Positions 1-6,850 of a DNA stretch of 8,158 nucleotides are shown piece by piece (position 1 is the stretch's first letter; every line of letters starts with the position of its first letter). Under the pieces are notes generated by a model. That model saw nothing but the letters and a program-made list of their open reading frames with translations. It ran no database searches and was not told the origin of the DNA. The position numbers and the translations under genes are program-made. Source of the DNA: Azoarcus sp. (GTDB lineage: Bacteria; Pseudomonadota; Gammaproteobacteria; Burkholderiales; Rhodocyclaceae). The stretch spans positions 1 to 8,158 of the forward strand of contig JALNWS010000179.1 in assembly GCA_023230755.1 (NCBI GenBank), given 5' to 3'.

Positions 1-159
1 GCGTCGCGGCGGACGTTTGACTCCGCCCCGCCGGGTTGCATGTACGAACCTGTAACCGTAACGCAGTCGTCCTAGCATGCTCGATCAGGATGCGTCCCTG
101 GTTTGCGCTGCAGCCAGCGCGCGTCGGACCCTTCACCCCAGTCCCGAACAGAAGAGAAC

Positions 160-164
160 AGGAG
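160..164 (+). promoter_or_regulatory. Ribosome binding site of ppk2
   Basis: AGGAG sits six bases before the ATG at 171. It decides the start against the in-frame ATG at 36, which would add 45 residues unlike the PPK2 family. No clear promoter is visible in the 170 bases before the gene. A short inverted repeat (GGCGGA 8-13, TCCGCC 22-27) near the window edge may belong to the end of an upstream gene. Confidence 0.7.
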
Positions 165-170
165 TCATCG

Positions 171-1103
171 ATGGACCGCAAAGCCCCGGCACCGGACGTT
201 TCGATCAAGCACCGCGCCTACACCGAAATGCTCGACAGTTTCGACGAAGAACTGGAGATGGAGATCGACGACAATCGCATGGATCAGTTGTATGGCGACA
301 TGCCCGTCCATCCGGATATCGAAAGTACCACTCTGGAGCGACGGTTCTATTTCAAGGAGTTGTTTCGTCTGCAGGGTGAGCTGGTCAAGCTGCAGGACTG
401 GGTGGTGCACAAGAAGCTCAAGGTCGTCGTGGTGTTCGAGGGGCGCGATGCTGCCGGCAAGGGTGGCGTCATCAAACGCATCACCCAGCGCCTCAACCCC
501 CGCGTCTGCAGGGTTGCGGCCCTGCCCGCGCCGAGCGAGCGGGAGCGCACCCAGTGGTACTTCCAGCGCTATGTGAGTCATCTGCCGGCCGGCGGGGAAA
601 TCGTCCTCTTCGACCGCAGCTGGTACAACCGCGCCGGCGTCGAGAAAGTCATGGGCTTCTGCTCCGAGGACGAATACGAGGAATTCTTCCGCACCGTGCC
701 CGAGTTCGAGAAGATGCTCATCCGCTCGGGCATCATCCTGATCAAGTACTGGTTTTCAATCACCGACGAAGAACAGAACCTGCGTTTTCAGATGCGCATC
801 CACGACCCTCTGAAGCAATGGAAGCTGTCGCCGATGGACATGGAATCGCGGCGCCGCTGGGAGGACTACACCAAAGCCAAGGAAACGATGCTTGAGCGCA
901 CCCATATTGCTGAAGCACCGTGGTGGGTAATCGAAGCGGTTGATAAGAAAAAGGCGCGCCTCAACTGCATCCACCATCTTCTGGAGCAGATCCACTACGA
1001 GGAAGTCCCACGCGACCCGGTGGATATGCCGGCGCGGGTGCACAACCCCGACTACCTGCGCGCGCCGGTACCACCGGAGATGTACATCCCCGCGAAGTAC
1101 TAG
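171..1103 (+). CDS. ppk2: Polyphosphate kinase 2 (PPK2), class I-like
   Basis: This 310-residue protein is a PPK2-family kinase, which moves phosphate between polyphosphate and nucleoside di- or triphosphates in the cytoplasm. The P-loop fold is clear: Walker A GRDAAGKGG at residues 91-99, a Walker B-like block LFDRSWYNRAGVE at 146-158 and a lid region RFQMRIHDPLKQWKLSPMD at about 205-223. The single-domain length and the wording around GVEKVMGFC fit class I enzymes, which in characterised members favour making GTP or ATP from polyphosphate; the direction in this host is an inference. The frame is open upstream to 36, but I start at 171 because AGGAG lies at 160-164 and the upstream residues do not resemble the family. 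The acidic N-terminal segment (about 20-50) is usual for the family. The gene stands alone on this strand and converges with the transporter remnant. No key motif residue looks missing. Confidence 0.95.
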   Translation: MDRKAPAPDVSIKHRAYTEMLDSFDEELEMEIDDNRMDQLYGDMPVHPDIESTTLERRFYFKELFRLQGELVKLQDWVVHKKLKVVVVFEGRDAAGKGGVIKRITQRLNPRVCRVAALPAPSERERTQWYFQRYVSHLPAGGEIVLFDRSWYNRAGVEKVMGFCSEDEYEEFFRTVPEFEKMLIRSGIILIKYWFSITDEEQNLRFQMRIHDPLKQWKLSPMDMESRRRWEDYTKAKETMLERTHIAEAPWWVIEAVDKKKARLNCIHHLLEQIHYEEVPRDPVDMPARVHNPDYLRAPVPPEMYIPAKY

Positions 1104-1114
1104 AGACTGGAAAC

Positions 1115-1140
1115 CGGCCCCTTTGGCACACCCGGGGCCG
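1115..1140. terminator. Hairpin between convergent genes, possible bidirectional terminator
   Basis: CGGCCCC (1115-1121) pairs perfectly with GGGGCCG (1134-1140) around a 12-base loop. It lies 11 bases after the ppk2 stop and 8 bases after the stop of the opposing gene at 1149. There is no T-run on the plus side and only TTT on the minus side, so it may be a weak or factor-assisted terminator. Confidence 0.35.
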
Positions 1141-1148
1141 AGCGTGTG

Positions 1149-1685
1149 TCAGCGTCGGGCGCGAACGGCCACGCGGGCAGCAAGCAATGTCGCAACGATC
1201 ACGACACCGAGTGCGATCAGGAATCCACTCTCGTTACCCGCCAGTGGAATCCCGCCCACGTTCATGCCCAGCAGACTGGCCACAAGGTTGATCGGCAGGG
1301 CCAGCACGGTGACCAGCGCACGCGTACTCACGTGCGCCCACAGCGTCGAGATTTCCGAGGCATCCATCGCGAACTCGAACAGCACATCGTTGATGACCGC
1401 GATCAAGCCGTCGTCGATCTGCTCGATTCGTGTCGAACGGGAACCCGTATGAAGTGCCTCGAAGAAGGCCTCCTCAAGTGCCAGCGAGTCCCGTATCCAT
1501 TTCTCGGTCGCGGCATGCGCCATGTTGAAATGCAGCCATACGAACCTTTCATCCTCTCCAGGCGCGCTCGCCAGCCAGGTCGCAGCCTGTTCACCGGTGA
1601 CTGGCCGTGCCGGCTCCCCCGGTTCGAACACGAAACCCGAAATCAGACCGGTCTGATCTGCGCCATAGGAGGCGGGAGCAGTCAT
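1149..1685 (-). CDS. CorA/ZntB-family metal transporter with a large internal deletion
   Basis: The 178-residue product belongs to the CorA/ZntB family of pentameric inner-membrane divalent-cation transporters. Its C-terminal part has the family hallmarks: membrane helix 1 (about 123-142) ending in the GMN signature at 140-142 followed by VGGIPL, a ZntB-like form, then helix 2 (about 154-174) and a short basic tail. The N-terminal part (1-122) resembles the start of the cytoplasmic funnel domain, with FVWLHFNMAHAATEKWI at 48-64. Full-length members have about 330 residues. Here the chain passes directly from STLWAHVSTR to ALVTVLALPIN near residues 122/123, so about 140-150 residues are absent: the rest of the funnel and the long stalk helix. 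The reading frame is intact across the junction. Start chosen at 1685 because GAGGAG (1695-1700) precedes it; the frame is open to 1784. Transport by this product is doubtful; it may be a decaying gene or a miniature paralogue. It lies 183 bases after the kinase gene on the same strand. Confidence 0.75.
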   Translation of the reverse strand: MTAPASYGADQTGLISGFVFEPGEPARPVTGEQAATWLASAPGEDERFVWLHFNMAHAATEKWIRDSLALEEAFFEALHTGSRSTRIEQIDDGLIAVINDVLFEFAMDASEISTLWAHVSTRALVTVLALPINLVASLLGMNVGGIPLAGNESGFLIALGVVIVATLLAARVAVRARR

Positions 1686-1837
1686 GGCGGCGGTCTCCTC
1701 TCCGCATTGGCAGGTGCGACAAGTTCGCAGACCGAACAACATTACGGCTTCTGTAGCGGCTCGCCATTCACCCTGTTCACACACCTCCCTGGTGCCCCCT
1801 CGGCTGCGTGAGCAGGAGCACTGAACAAACCGAATGA

Positions 1838-1851
1838 ACCGCTGTTGCGGT
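1838..1851 (-). terminator. Small hairpin with T-rich tail after the kinase gene
   Basis: Read on the minus strand, ACCGC-AACA-GCGGT forms a 5-bp stem with a 4-base loop and is followed by a T-rich stretch (TCATTCGGTTTGTT). It begins 17 bases after the kinase stop. The stem is short, so this is only a weak candidate terminator between the two-component operon and the CorA/ZntB remnant. Confidence 0.25.
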
Positions 1852-1868
1852 GGGCGTCGATCGGCTGC

Positions 1869-3653
1869 TCAGGCGAGCGCATGCAACGCGCCGACGGCAT
1901 CCGCGTGCCATCGGGAAAGAACCGCGCGCAATCGTGACGGCTGCACAGGCTTATGCAGCAACAGGAACCCACTGGCGCTGGCCTCACGCAGCCGCTCCGG
2001 CGCGGTGTCGCCGGTCAGAATGGCAGCCGGCACATCGCGGCCAAGAGCACGTCTGATCTCGGTAATGGCCTCGGTCCCTGAACGCCCCTCGCGCAGCCGG
2101 TAGTCGGCAATGATCGCGTCCGGCGAGAAAGCTGACGCAGCCAGTTGCGAAAGCGCATCCTGTGCGTTCTCCGCAGTAAGCACGTGGCAGCCCCAGCCAC
2201 CGAGAACCTCGGCCAAAGCCTCGCGAATGACGTAATCGTCATCGACCACCACAACGGCAAAACCGCGCAGCCCCAAGGACACCGTCTCCTCAACCTCATC
2301 GAGGCACACCACATCCCCTGCTGCGATTGGAACCTGAACAGAGAAGGTGGACCCGTGCCCTACCCTCGACTTGAGCGCGAGTGGATGATCGAGGATGCGG
2401 CACAGACCATCGACGATGGCCAGGCCCAGGCCGAGCCCTTTCCTGCGATCGCGCTCGGGATTTCCCAATTGATAGAACTCGCGGAAGATGGCCTGGTGAA
2501 ATTCCGGCGCGATCCCGGGGCCCGTGTCGCACACGACGATGGCGATGCGGCCCCCTTTACGGCGGCAGCCCACGAGCACCGCGCCCCGCTCCGTATAACG
2601 GATTGCATTGGTGATCATATTGCGCAGGATGCGTCCCAGCATGCTGGGGTCACTCATGATATTGAGATGCGTGGTGACGAAGCCCAGGTCGATCCCTTTC
2701 TCGCCCGCCAACGGCTCGAGATCCCGTTTCAGTGCATCGAATAGTGCCTGCACCGAAATAATCCCGATTTTGGGGCTGAACAACCCGGCCTCCAGCCTGG
2801 AAATGTCGAGCAAATCATTGAGCAAGCCTTCCAGCGCCTGCGCCGAATCGCCCAGCGCAACGCGCACTCGCTCGGCACGCATGGGGTCTTTCTCGCTGCG
2901 CAGCGCCTCGATAAACAGGTTCATTGCCTGCAGCGGCTGGCGCAGATCGTGACTGGCTGCAGCAAGAAACTTCGACTTGGCCAGATTCGCTTCTTCTGCA
3001 CGCACACGTGCGGCTTCCGTGGCACCCATCTCCTCGCGCAACTGATGCACCAGTTCCTGATTTTCCAGCCGCAGGCGCATGGAGCTGAGGAGTGTCCTGC
3101 TGAGCTGGCGCGCGAAGATCAGCACATTGACAAGAAAAAACAGGCACATCAGCCCCAGAACCCAAAGATCGCCGCCTTCAAGCAGATAGCGCACGGCGAT
3201 GGGTGTCATGGTCAGAATGGCATAGGAAAACTGCGCCGGCGGCCACGATGAGTGTGATGCAATCGTGCCCGCCGACATCCCTGCCAGAATGATCGTTAGA
3301 AACACGAGCGTGACAGCCGAATCCGGCGCAAAGAACAACACGCCTGCCGCCCCCCATGCCACCCCCGAGAACACGGCGCCGCCGGTCATCAGCCTATGCC
3401 ATGCAATCTGTGAGGCGACAGCGCGGCGCCGATAGGCGATCGTCAGTCCCAACCTGAACAAGACGACGACGGCAACGGCAGCCCACCAACCCAGCAGGAT
3501 GCGCGGCTCGGTGATGCCCCACAGAAACGCGACCAGTACAGTCGCCACCAGCAGGTTCGTCGCCTGCGCAAGCGGCGTATAACGGAACAGCAACTCGATC
3601 TGTTCATCGTGGATCCGCGCCTGAAAGCGCTGCGCAGCCACGTCAGCCGCCAT
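1869..3653 (-). CDS. Membrane hybrid histidine kinase with C-terminal receiver
   Basis: This 594-residue sensor kinase senses an unknown cue and phosphorylates partner receivers. It has six predicted membrane helices (about 31-47, 52-73, 91-109, 112-133, 141-158 and 162-180) with almost no periplasmic domain, then a coiled-coil linker (about 185-225). The HisKA domain has phospho-acceptor H235 in AAASHDLRQPLQ. The ATPase domain has N349 (N box), DTGPG at 376-380 and the glycine-rich GLGLGLAIV at 406-414. A receiver domain (about 465-585) has the DDD cluster at 471-473, phospho-acceptor D517, T547 and K568. No Hpt domain is visible. The start at 3653 overlaps the regulator stop by 11 bases, which suggests translational coupling; the Shine-Dalgarno sequence is poor. 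An in-frame ATG at 3689 would add 12 residues and is the main alternative. The kinase type, with SHDLRQPLQAMNLF, is common in proteobacteria next to LuxR-type regulators. Confidence 0.93.
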   Translation of the reverse strand: MAADVAAQRFQARIHDEQIELLFRYTPLAQATNLLVATVLVAFLWGITEPRILLGWWAAVAVVVLFRLGLTIAYRRRAVASQIAWHRLMTGGAVFSGVAWGAAGVLFFAPDSAVTLVFLTIILAGMSAGTIASHSSWPPAQFSYAILTMTPIAVRYLLEGGDLWVLGLMCLFFLVNVLIFARQLSRTLLSSMRLRLENQELVHQLREEMGATEAARVRAEEANLAKSKFLAAASHDLRQPLQAMNLFIEALRSEKDPMRAERVRVALGDSAQALEGLLNDLLDISRLEAGLFSPKIGIISVQALFDALKRDLEPLAGEKGIDLGFVTTHLNIMSDPSMLGRILRNMITNAIRYTERGAVLVGCRRKGGRIAIVVCDTGPGIAPEFHQAIFREFYQLGNPERDRRKGLGLGLAIVDGLCRILDHPLALKSRVGHGSTFSVQVPIAAGDVVCLDEVEETVSLGLRGFAVVVVDDDYVIREALAEVLGGWGCHVLTAENAQDALSQLAASAFSPDAIIADYRLREGRSGTEAITEIRRALGRDVPAAILTGDTAPERLREASASGFLLLHKPVQPSRLRAVLSRWHADAVGALHALA

Positions 3654-4263
3654 TTGCCACGCCCATGCCGAGCGCAACGCGTGCCGCATCGTTCCGGTTT
3701 TCGACATTGAGAATCTTGAGAATAGCCGCCACATGCACCCGCACGGTGTTGACGCGCATGTCCAGAACCTCGGCAATTTCCTTGTTCGACAGGTTCTTTA
3801 CCAACTGCGCGAGCACCTCTCGTTGGCGCGCGGTGAGCGTTCGATTCTCGTCCGACGGCTCCGCACGCCCCGTCATTCCGCTCGCCGGAACGTAGATTCC
3901 CCCGGCGAGAATCAGCTGCAGTGCAGCTGTCATCTCTTCGATGCTGGACGATTTCGGGATAAAACCCTGGGCGCCACGGCGGAGGCCGTCGACAATGATG
4001 TGCGAGTTTTCGTTAGCAGACAGCAAGACCACTGGCGTGGTCGGGCACAGCTCGCGCAAGCGGACCAGCCCATCCAGCCCGTTCAGCTCGGGCAAAGCGA
4101 GGTCCAGCAGGATGAGATCGATATCCTCGTGAATGCGCACCTCGGCCAATGCCTCCACGCAGTTCTCCGCCTCGACAAAGTCATGACTCCCGGCAATCCG
4201 CGACAGCAACTGGCGCAAGCCATGCCGAAACAACGCATGATCGTCTACGAGCAGAAATTTCAT
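3643..4263 (-). CDS. NarL/FixJ-type response regulator (receiver plus LuxR-type HTH)
   Basis: This 206-residue DNA-binding response regulator is the likely partner of the kinase encoded just downstream. The receiver domain (1-120) has the acidic pair D7/D8, phospho-acceptor D54 in LLDLALPELNG, S82 and K104. A short linker leads to a LuxR-type helix-turn-helix (about 141-200) that opens LTARQREVL and contains LSNKEIAEVLDMRVNTVRVHV. Start chosen at the ATG at 4263, because MKFLLVDDHALFRHG is the normal family N-terminus; a GTG four codons upstream (4275) is possible. Neither has a strong ribosome binding site. It is the first gene of the operon and overlaps the kinase by 11 bases. Its targets cannot be read from the window. 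All phosphorylation residues are present, so it should be functional. Confidence 0.93.
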   Translation of the reverse strand: MKFLLVDDHALFRHGLRQLLSRIAGSHDFVEAENCVEALAEVRIHEDIDLILLDLALPELNGLDGLVRLRELCPTTPVVLLSANENSHIIVDGLRRGAQGFIPKSSSIEEMTAALQLILAGGIYVPASGMTGRAEPSDENRTLTARQREVLAQLVKNLSNKEIAEVLDMRVNTVRVHVAAILKILNVENRNDAARVALGMGVANGG

Positions 4264-4363
4264 GCTGAATACCACTAAGTGAAGATGGCCGACTCAAGCA
4301 ACATTTGATCCAGCAATCGAACGCTGACAACAACACGCGCGATCGAGCCCGCGGCGCGTCATT

Positions 4364-4426
4364 GCTAGTCCTTGCGCAATATTGACGCCCCCGATCCGGG
4401 TGAAGATTATGCCACTCAGACGAAGA
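4364..4426. repeat. 63-bp repeat, copy A
   Basis: From GCTAGTCCTTGCGCA to CGAAGA this stretch matches 7532-7594 in the same orientation with no gaps: 54 of 63 positions by my count. The longest exact runs are GCTAGTCCTTGCGCA and TATTGACGCCCC. Similarity stops sharply after CGAAGA and fades before GCTAG. It lies in the leader region of the two-component operon, about 100 bases before the regulator start. No gene explains the match. Confidence 0.8.
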
Positions 4427-4668
4427 ATTGCCCCGCGTTTGCAACATGGCAATAGCGATAGCCAGACCTCAGGCGCAGCGTAATTCGGCGCTTGGGTGGC
4501 TTGATCCGCGGCTGGATCAGATGCGTCAGGAATGCGCAAGGACGCGCAGCGGGGCTGGTGCGAGTCATTTTTGGTGGCCACGCTCGATCACATGCGTTGG
4601 CGCCGTCACTCGATTGCCGGATCAAAGAATGTCCGGGGCCACCGTGTTCACTTGAGGCTTACAGGTGC
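4427..4668. other. Intergenic stretch without a recognisable gene
   Basis: This is the middle of a 499-base gap between the regulator start and the thioesterase stop. The short open frames here have low-complexity, arginine-rich translations and no convincing ribosome binding sites. Two small inverted repeats are visible: TGATCC/GGATCA (4502-4507, 4514-4519) and CCGGA/TCCGG (4617-4621, 4632-4636). The promoter of the two-component operon should lie in or near 4264-4430, but I cannot point to a convincing -35/-10 pair. Confidence 0.5.
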
Positions 4669-4705
4669 GAGGGCGGAGTCCATGTTATCGATGGACTCCG
4701 CCCTC
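4669..4705. repeat. Perfect 15-bp inverted repeat
   Basis: GAGGGCGGAGTCCAT (4669-4683) is the exact reverse complement of 4691-4705, with a 7-base spacer GTTATCG. As RNA it would make a very stable hairpin. It lies 57 bases downstream of the thioesterase stop on the minus strand, so it could end that operon, but no T-run follows on either strand. It could also be a processing or REP-like element or a remnant of a mobile element end. Confidence 0.75.
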
Positions 4706-4733
4706 ATTGATATGCCCCTGCAGTGGCTGCACG

Positions 4734-4755
4734 ACCCCGCGCCATGTGGCGGGGT
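4734..4755 (-). terminator. GC-rich hairpin just after the thioesterase gene
   Basis: ACCCCGC (4734-4740) pairs with GCGGGGT (4749-4755) around an 8-base loop, starting 7 bases beyond the stop of the thioesterase gene. The position suits a terminator of the three-gene operon, but the T-run of a classical intrinsic terminator is absent. Together with 4669-4705 it gives two hairpins in a row after this operon. Confidence 0.35.
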
Positions 4756-4762
4756 GTCGTCT

Positions 4763-5224
4763 TCAGGCTTGCCCGAAAGTCTCGGGCATCTGCACTGCGA
4801 CCACCTCGCCGCGCGCGGTGGCCACGCCATTGGCGTAAACCGTGGTTTCCACGACCACTTTTCGGCCCTTGATCTGTTTCACAGTGCCTCGGAGCTCCAA
4901 CTCTACGAGCGGCGTGGGCTTGAGAAAGTCCACGTGCAGGGAACCCGTGACGAAACGGAATGCGGGCAGTGAATCCATGTCGCGTCCGGCTTGCCGGTAC
5001 ATGGCAGCCGCAGCGGTTCCGGTGCTGTGGCAGTCGATCAACGATGCGATCAGTCCACCGTAGGTGAAGCCCGGCACTGAAGTGTGAAACGGCTCGGGCT
5101 GAAACCGGGTCACGCTGTCATCGCCTTCCCAGACAGTCTTGATCTGGTGGCCGTGCGCGTTGAGTGTGCCGCAGCCGTAACAGTGCGCCACGTTTTCAGG
5201 ATAATGATCTTGGAAAGCGTCCAT
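4763..5224 (-). CDS. PaaI-like hotdog-fold thioesterase
   Basis: This 153-residue protein looks like a small cytoplasmic acyl-CoA thioesterase of the PaaI/4HBT hotdog superfamily; the substrate is unknown. The N-terminus has the paired-cysteine motif CYGCGTLN (C15, C18) found in a subgroup of these enzymes. The core is FHTSVPGFTYGGLIASLIDCHSTGTA (46-71), where G56-G57 and D64 sit at positions typical of the long central helix and active site. The strands GSLHVDFLKPTPL and GRKVVVETTVYANGVATARGEVVAVQMP complete the fold. The start is fixed by AGGAG (5231-5235 on the plus strand) six bases before the ATG; the frame is open farther up, but that part overlaps the haemoglobin gene. It is the last gene of the operon, 58 bases after the haemoglobin stop. 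No link between its chemistry and the haemoglobin is evident. Confidence 0.87.
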   Translation of the reverse strand: MDAFQDHYPENVAHCYGCGTLNAHGHQIKTVWEGDDSVTRFQPEPFHTSVPGFTYGGLIASLIDCHSTGTAAAAMYRQAGRDMDSLPAFRFVTGSLHVDFLKPTPLVELELRGTVKQIKGRKVVVETTVYANGVATARGEVVAVQMPETFGQA

Positions 5225-5282
5225 CTTTGTCTCCTGGAGGTATGGGGGGCAACAGATATCCTGTGGCGAGAGCCCCGGTGCT

Positions 5283-5717
5283 TCACGCCCGGAGCGCAAC
5301 GCCAGCAACGCATCCACCGCCACCATGGGTGTCAATAAGGTTATCTGCCATATGGGCGAAGCTGCGGATCAATTCATCGCGCATGACGGCGTCGGCCACC
5401 TCCTCGGTAAGCGCTTGCGTCATGCAGAGCATCCACTCGTCGCGCATGCGCTGGTCCACCGCATAAGGCGCGTGGCGCATACGCAAACGCGGATGACCTT
5501 TCTTGGTGATGTAAAGAGACGGCCCACCAAACCAGCCCGACAGGAACTCGAACAGAGTCTGGGCGCTGCCGGCGAGGCTTTCCGAGTGAAATTGGCGCAC
5601 GGCAAAAGCCTCGGGCAGCGTGTCCATGAGCGTATAAAAGCGAGTCACCAGGCGCTGCAGCGCGGGCGCTCCACCCAGCGCTTCGCAGGGCGTAAGGGTT
5701 GTTTGAAGCGTGGTCAT
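5283..5717 (-). CDS. Group II truncated haemoglobin (trHbO-like)
   Basis: This 144-residue haem protein is a 2-on-2 globin of group II, cytoplasmic, which binds O2 or NO and in various bacteria is tied to redox or nitrosative-stress chemistry. Visible landmarks are the N-terminal glycine motif EALGGAPALQRLV, tyrosine Y28 in RFYTLMDTLPE (B10 position), SGWFGGPSLYITKKGHPRLRMRHAPY (60-85) with proximal histidine H82, and W95 in RDEWMLCM, the G8 tryptophan typical of group II. The C-terminus ends in a short glycine-rich tail (THGGGGCVAGVALRA) that I do not recognise as usual. Its ATG overlaps the TGA of the upstream oxidoreductase gene as ATGA, so the two are translationally coupled. This suggests that the flavoprotein reduces the globin or shares its pathway, which is inference. 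Confidence 0.92.
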   Translation of the reverse strand: MTTLQTTLTPCEALGGAPALQRLVTRFYTLMDTLPEAFAVRQFHSESLAGSAQTLFEFLSGWFGGPSLYITKKGHPRLRMRHAPYAVDQRMRDEWMLCMTQALTEEVADAVMRDELIRSFAHMADNLIDTHGGGGCVAGVALRA

Positions 5718-6850
5718 CGGTATTTTTTCAGGTAAGCACCTTCGAAGAACCGCTTTACCCAGTGCAGCAGGCGGGTTGGCGGCAGAATGATCTGGCGCTG
5801 TGCGTTACGAAACACCAGCGTGCCGTGGTCGATCGCATCAATGATGCAGATGAGCTCCACCTTGAAGGTGTCGCGAGGCGTATCGCCGCGCAAACCCGTC
5901 AGCAGATTTTCTGCTGCAGCTGCGGCCTGCAGGTCGGCCATGTGGGCCTGCTTGGGCATCCAGTCCGGGCCAGGGAAGCTGCCAGAATCGCCGACAACGT
6001 AGACATGCTCGGCCCCGACGGCACGGCACTGCGCATCCGCCTGCAACAAGCCACCCGGAGAGCGTGCCAATTCAGTCTGATCGAACCAAGCGTTGCCGGT
6101 CATACCGGGCATGAACAGAATGAGATCGGCTGAAAATGATCCGCCCTCGGTGAGCACGCGATTGGCCTCGAACCCCTTCATCTTGTGGCCCAGGTGGGTG
6201 TGGATGTCGCGCCGCTTCATCTCGTTGAGCAGATGCTTTACCGCCTTCGGGCCGAGCCGGTTGCCTGGCTCATTGGATGGATTGAAAAACACCAGCTCGA
6301 ACTTGTCGCGCCGGCGTTCGCGCCGGAGCTGTTCGTCGATGCCGAACAGAAATTCAAACATCGGTCCACCACGCACCGCAGTGGGTTCCTTCGGGTTGCC
6401 AGCAAAACCAACGGCGATAGTGCCGCCCTGCAAGGCCTGCAGACGGTCACGAATCCTTTCTGCGGCCGTAATGCCTTCGCAAGGAGTGATTGCGTGTTCG
6501 ATCCCGGGCAGCTTCTTGATAAAGCGCCCGCCGCTGGCAATCACCAGCGCGTCGTTGGGAATCTCGCCCACGGTGGTGTCCACCAGACGACCGCCATTGC
6601 GCAAGCCGGTCACCTCGGCTGCCACGTGGCGGACTTTCATGCGGCGAAAAAAATTGCCCAGGGGCACGATCAGCTGCTCGCGTGTGCGCAGGCCACTCGG
6701 GATCCAGATGATGCCAGGCAGGTAGTGCAGTTCGGCGCGAGGTGCAATCAGCGTGATCTCGGCCGCGCTATCGCGCCGGCGGATTTCGCGGACACTGGAA
6801 AGCGCGCCAAAACCGGCGCCGATGATGGTAATGCGGGATGGAGATGGCAT
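5714..6850 (-). CDS. SQR/NDH-2-like FAD-dependent oxidoreductase
   Basis: This 378-residue flavoprotein belongs to the two-dinucleotide-binding-domain superfamily that includes sulfide:quinone oxidoreductase (SQR), flavocytochrome c sulfide dehydrogenase and type II NADH dehydrogenase. It has an N-terminal FAD fingerprint ITIIGAGFGALSSVREI (7-23), the segment ALVIASGGRF (101-110), and the second flavin contact VYVVGDSGSFPG (283-294) with D288. The C-terminal region (about 350-378) is amphipathic and basic (LLHWVKRFFEGAYLKKYR), which suits peripheral membrane attachment. The overall pattern is closest to SQR-like enzymes. Cysteines lie at 124, 275 and 335; C124 and C335 fall near SQR active-site positions, but the middle SQR cysteine, expected around 155-165, is absent (PTAVRGGPMFEF). 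True sulfide oxidation is therefore uncertain. It is the first gene of the operon, overlapping the haemoglobin by 4 bases. The start at 6850 precedes the FAD fingerprint by 6 residues; its ribosome binding site is weak. Confidence 0.88.
   Translation of the reverse strand: MPSPSRITIIGAGFGALSSVREIRRRDSAAEITLIAPRAELHYLPGIIWIPSGLRTREQLIVPLGNFFRRMKVRHVAAEVTGLRNGGRLVDTTVGEIPNDALVIASGGRFIKKLPGIEHAITPCEGITAAERIRDRLQALQGGTIAVGFAGNPKEPTAVRGGPMFEFLFGIDEQLRRERRRDKFELVFFNPSNEPGNRLGPKAVKHLLNEMKRRDIHTHLGHKMKGFEANRVLTEGGSFSADLILFMPGMTGNAWFDQTELARSPGGLLQADAQCRAVGAEHVYVVGDSGSFPGPDWMPKQAHMADLQAAAAAENLLTGLRGDTPRDTFKVELICIIDAIDHGTLVFRNAQRQIILPPTRLLHWVKRFFEGAYLKKYR

Noticed and set aside
165..1043. Long minus-strand open frames opposite ppk2
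   Set aside because: They are shadows caused by the high GC content; the plus strand carries a complete PPK2 with all motifs.
1686..1784. Longer start for the CorA/ZntB-like protein, adding 33 residues with a CRTCQC motif
   Set aside because: The motif is tempting as a metal site, but the strong GAGGAG lies directly before the ATG at 1685 and the added residues do not resemble the family.
2145..2744. Plus-strand open frame of 199 codons opposite the kinase gene
   Set aside because: It lies wholly inside the ATPase and receiver regions of the kinase, whose motifs are intact, and it shows no domain of its own.
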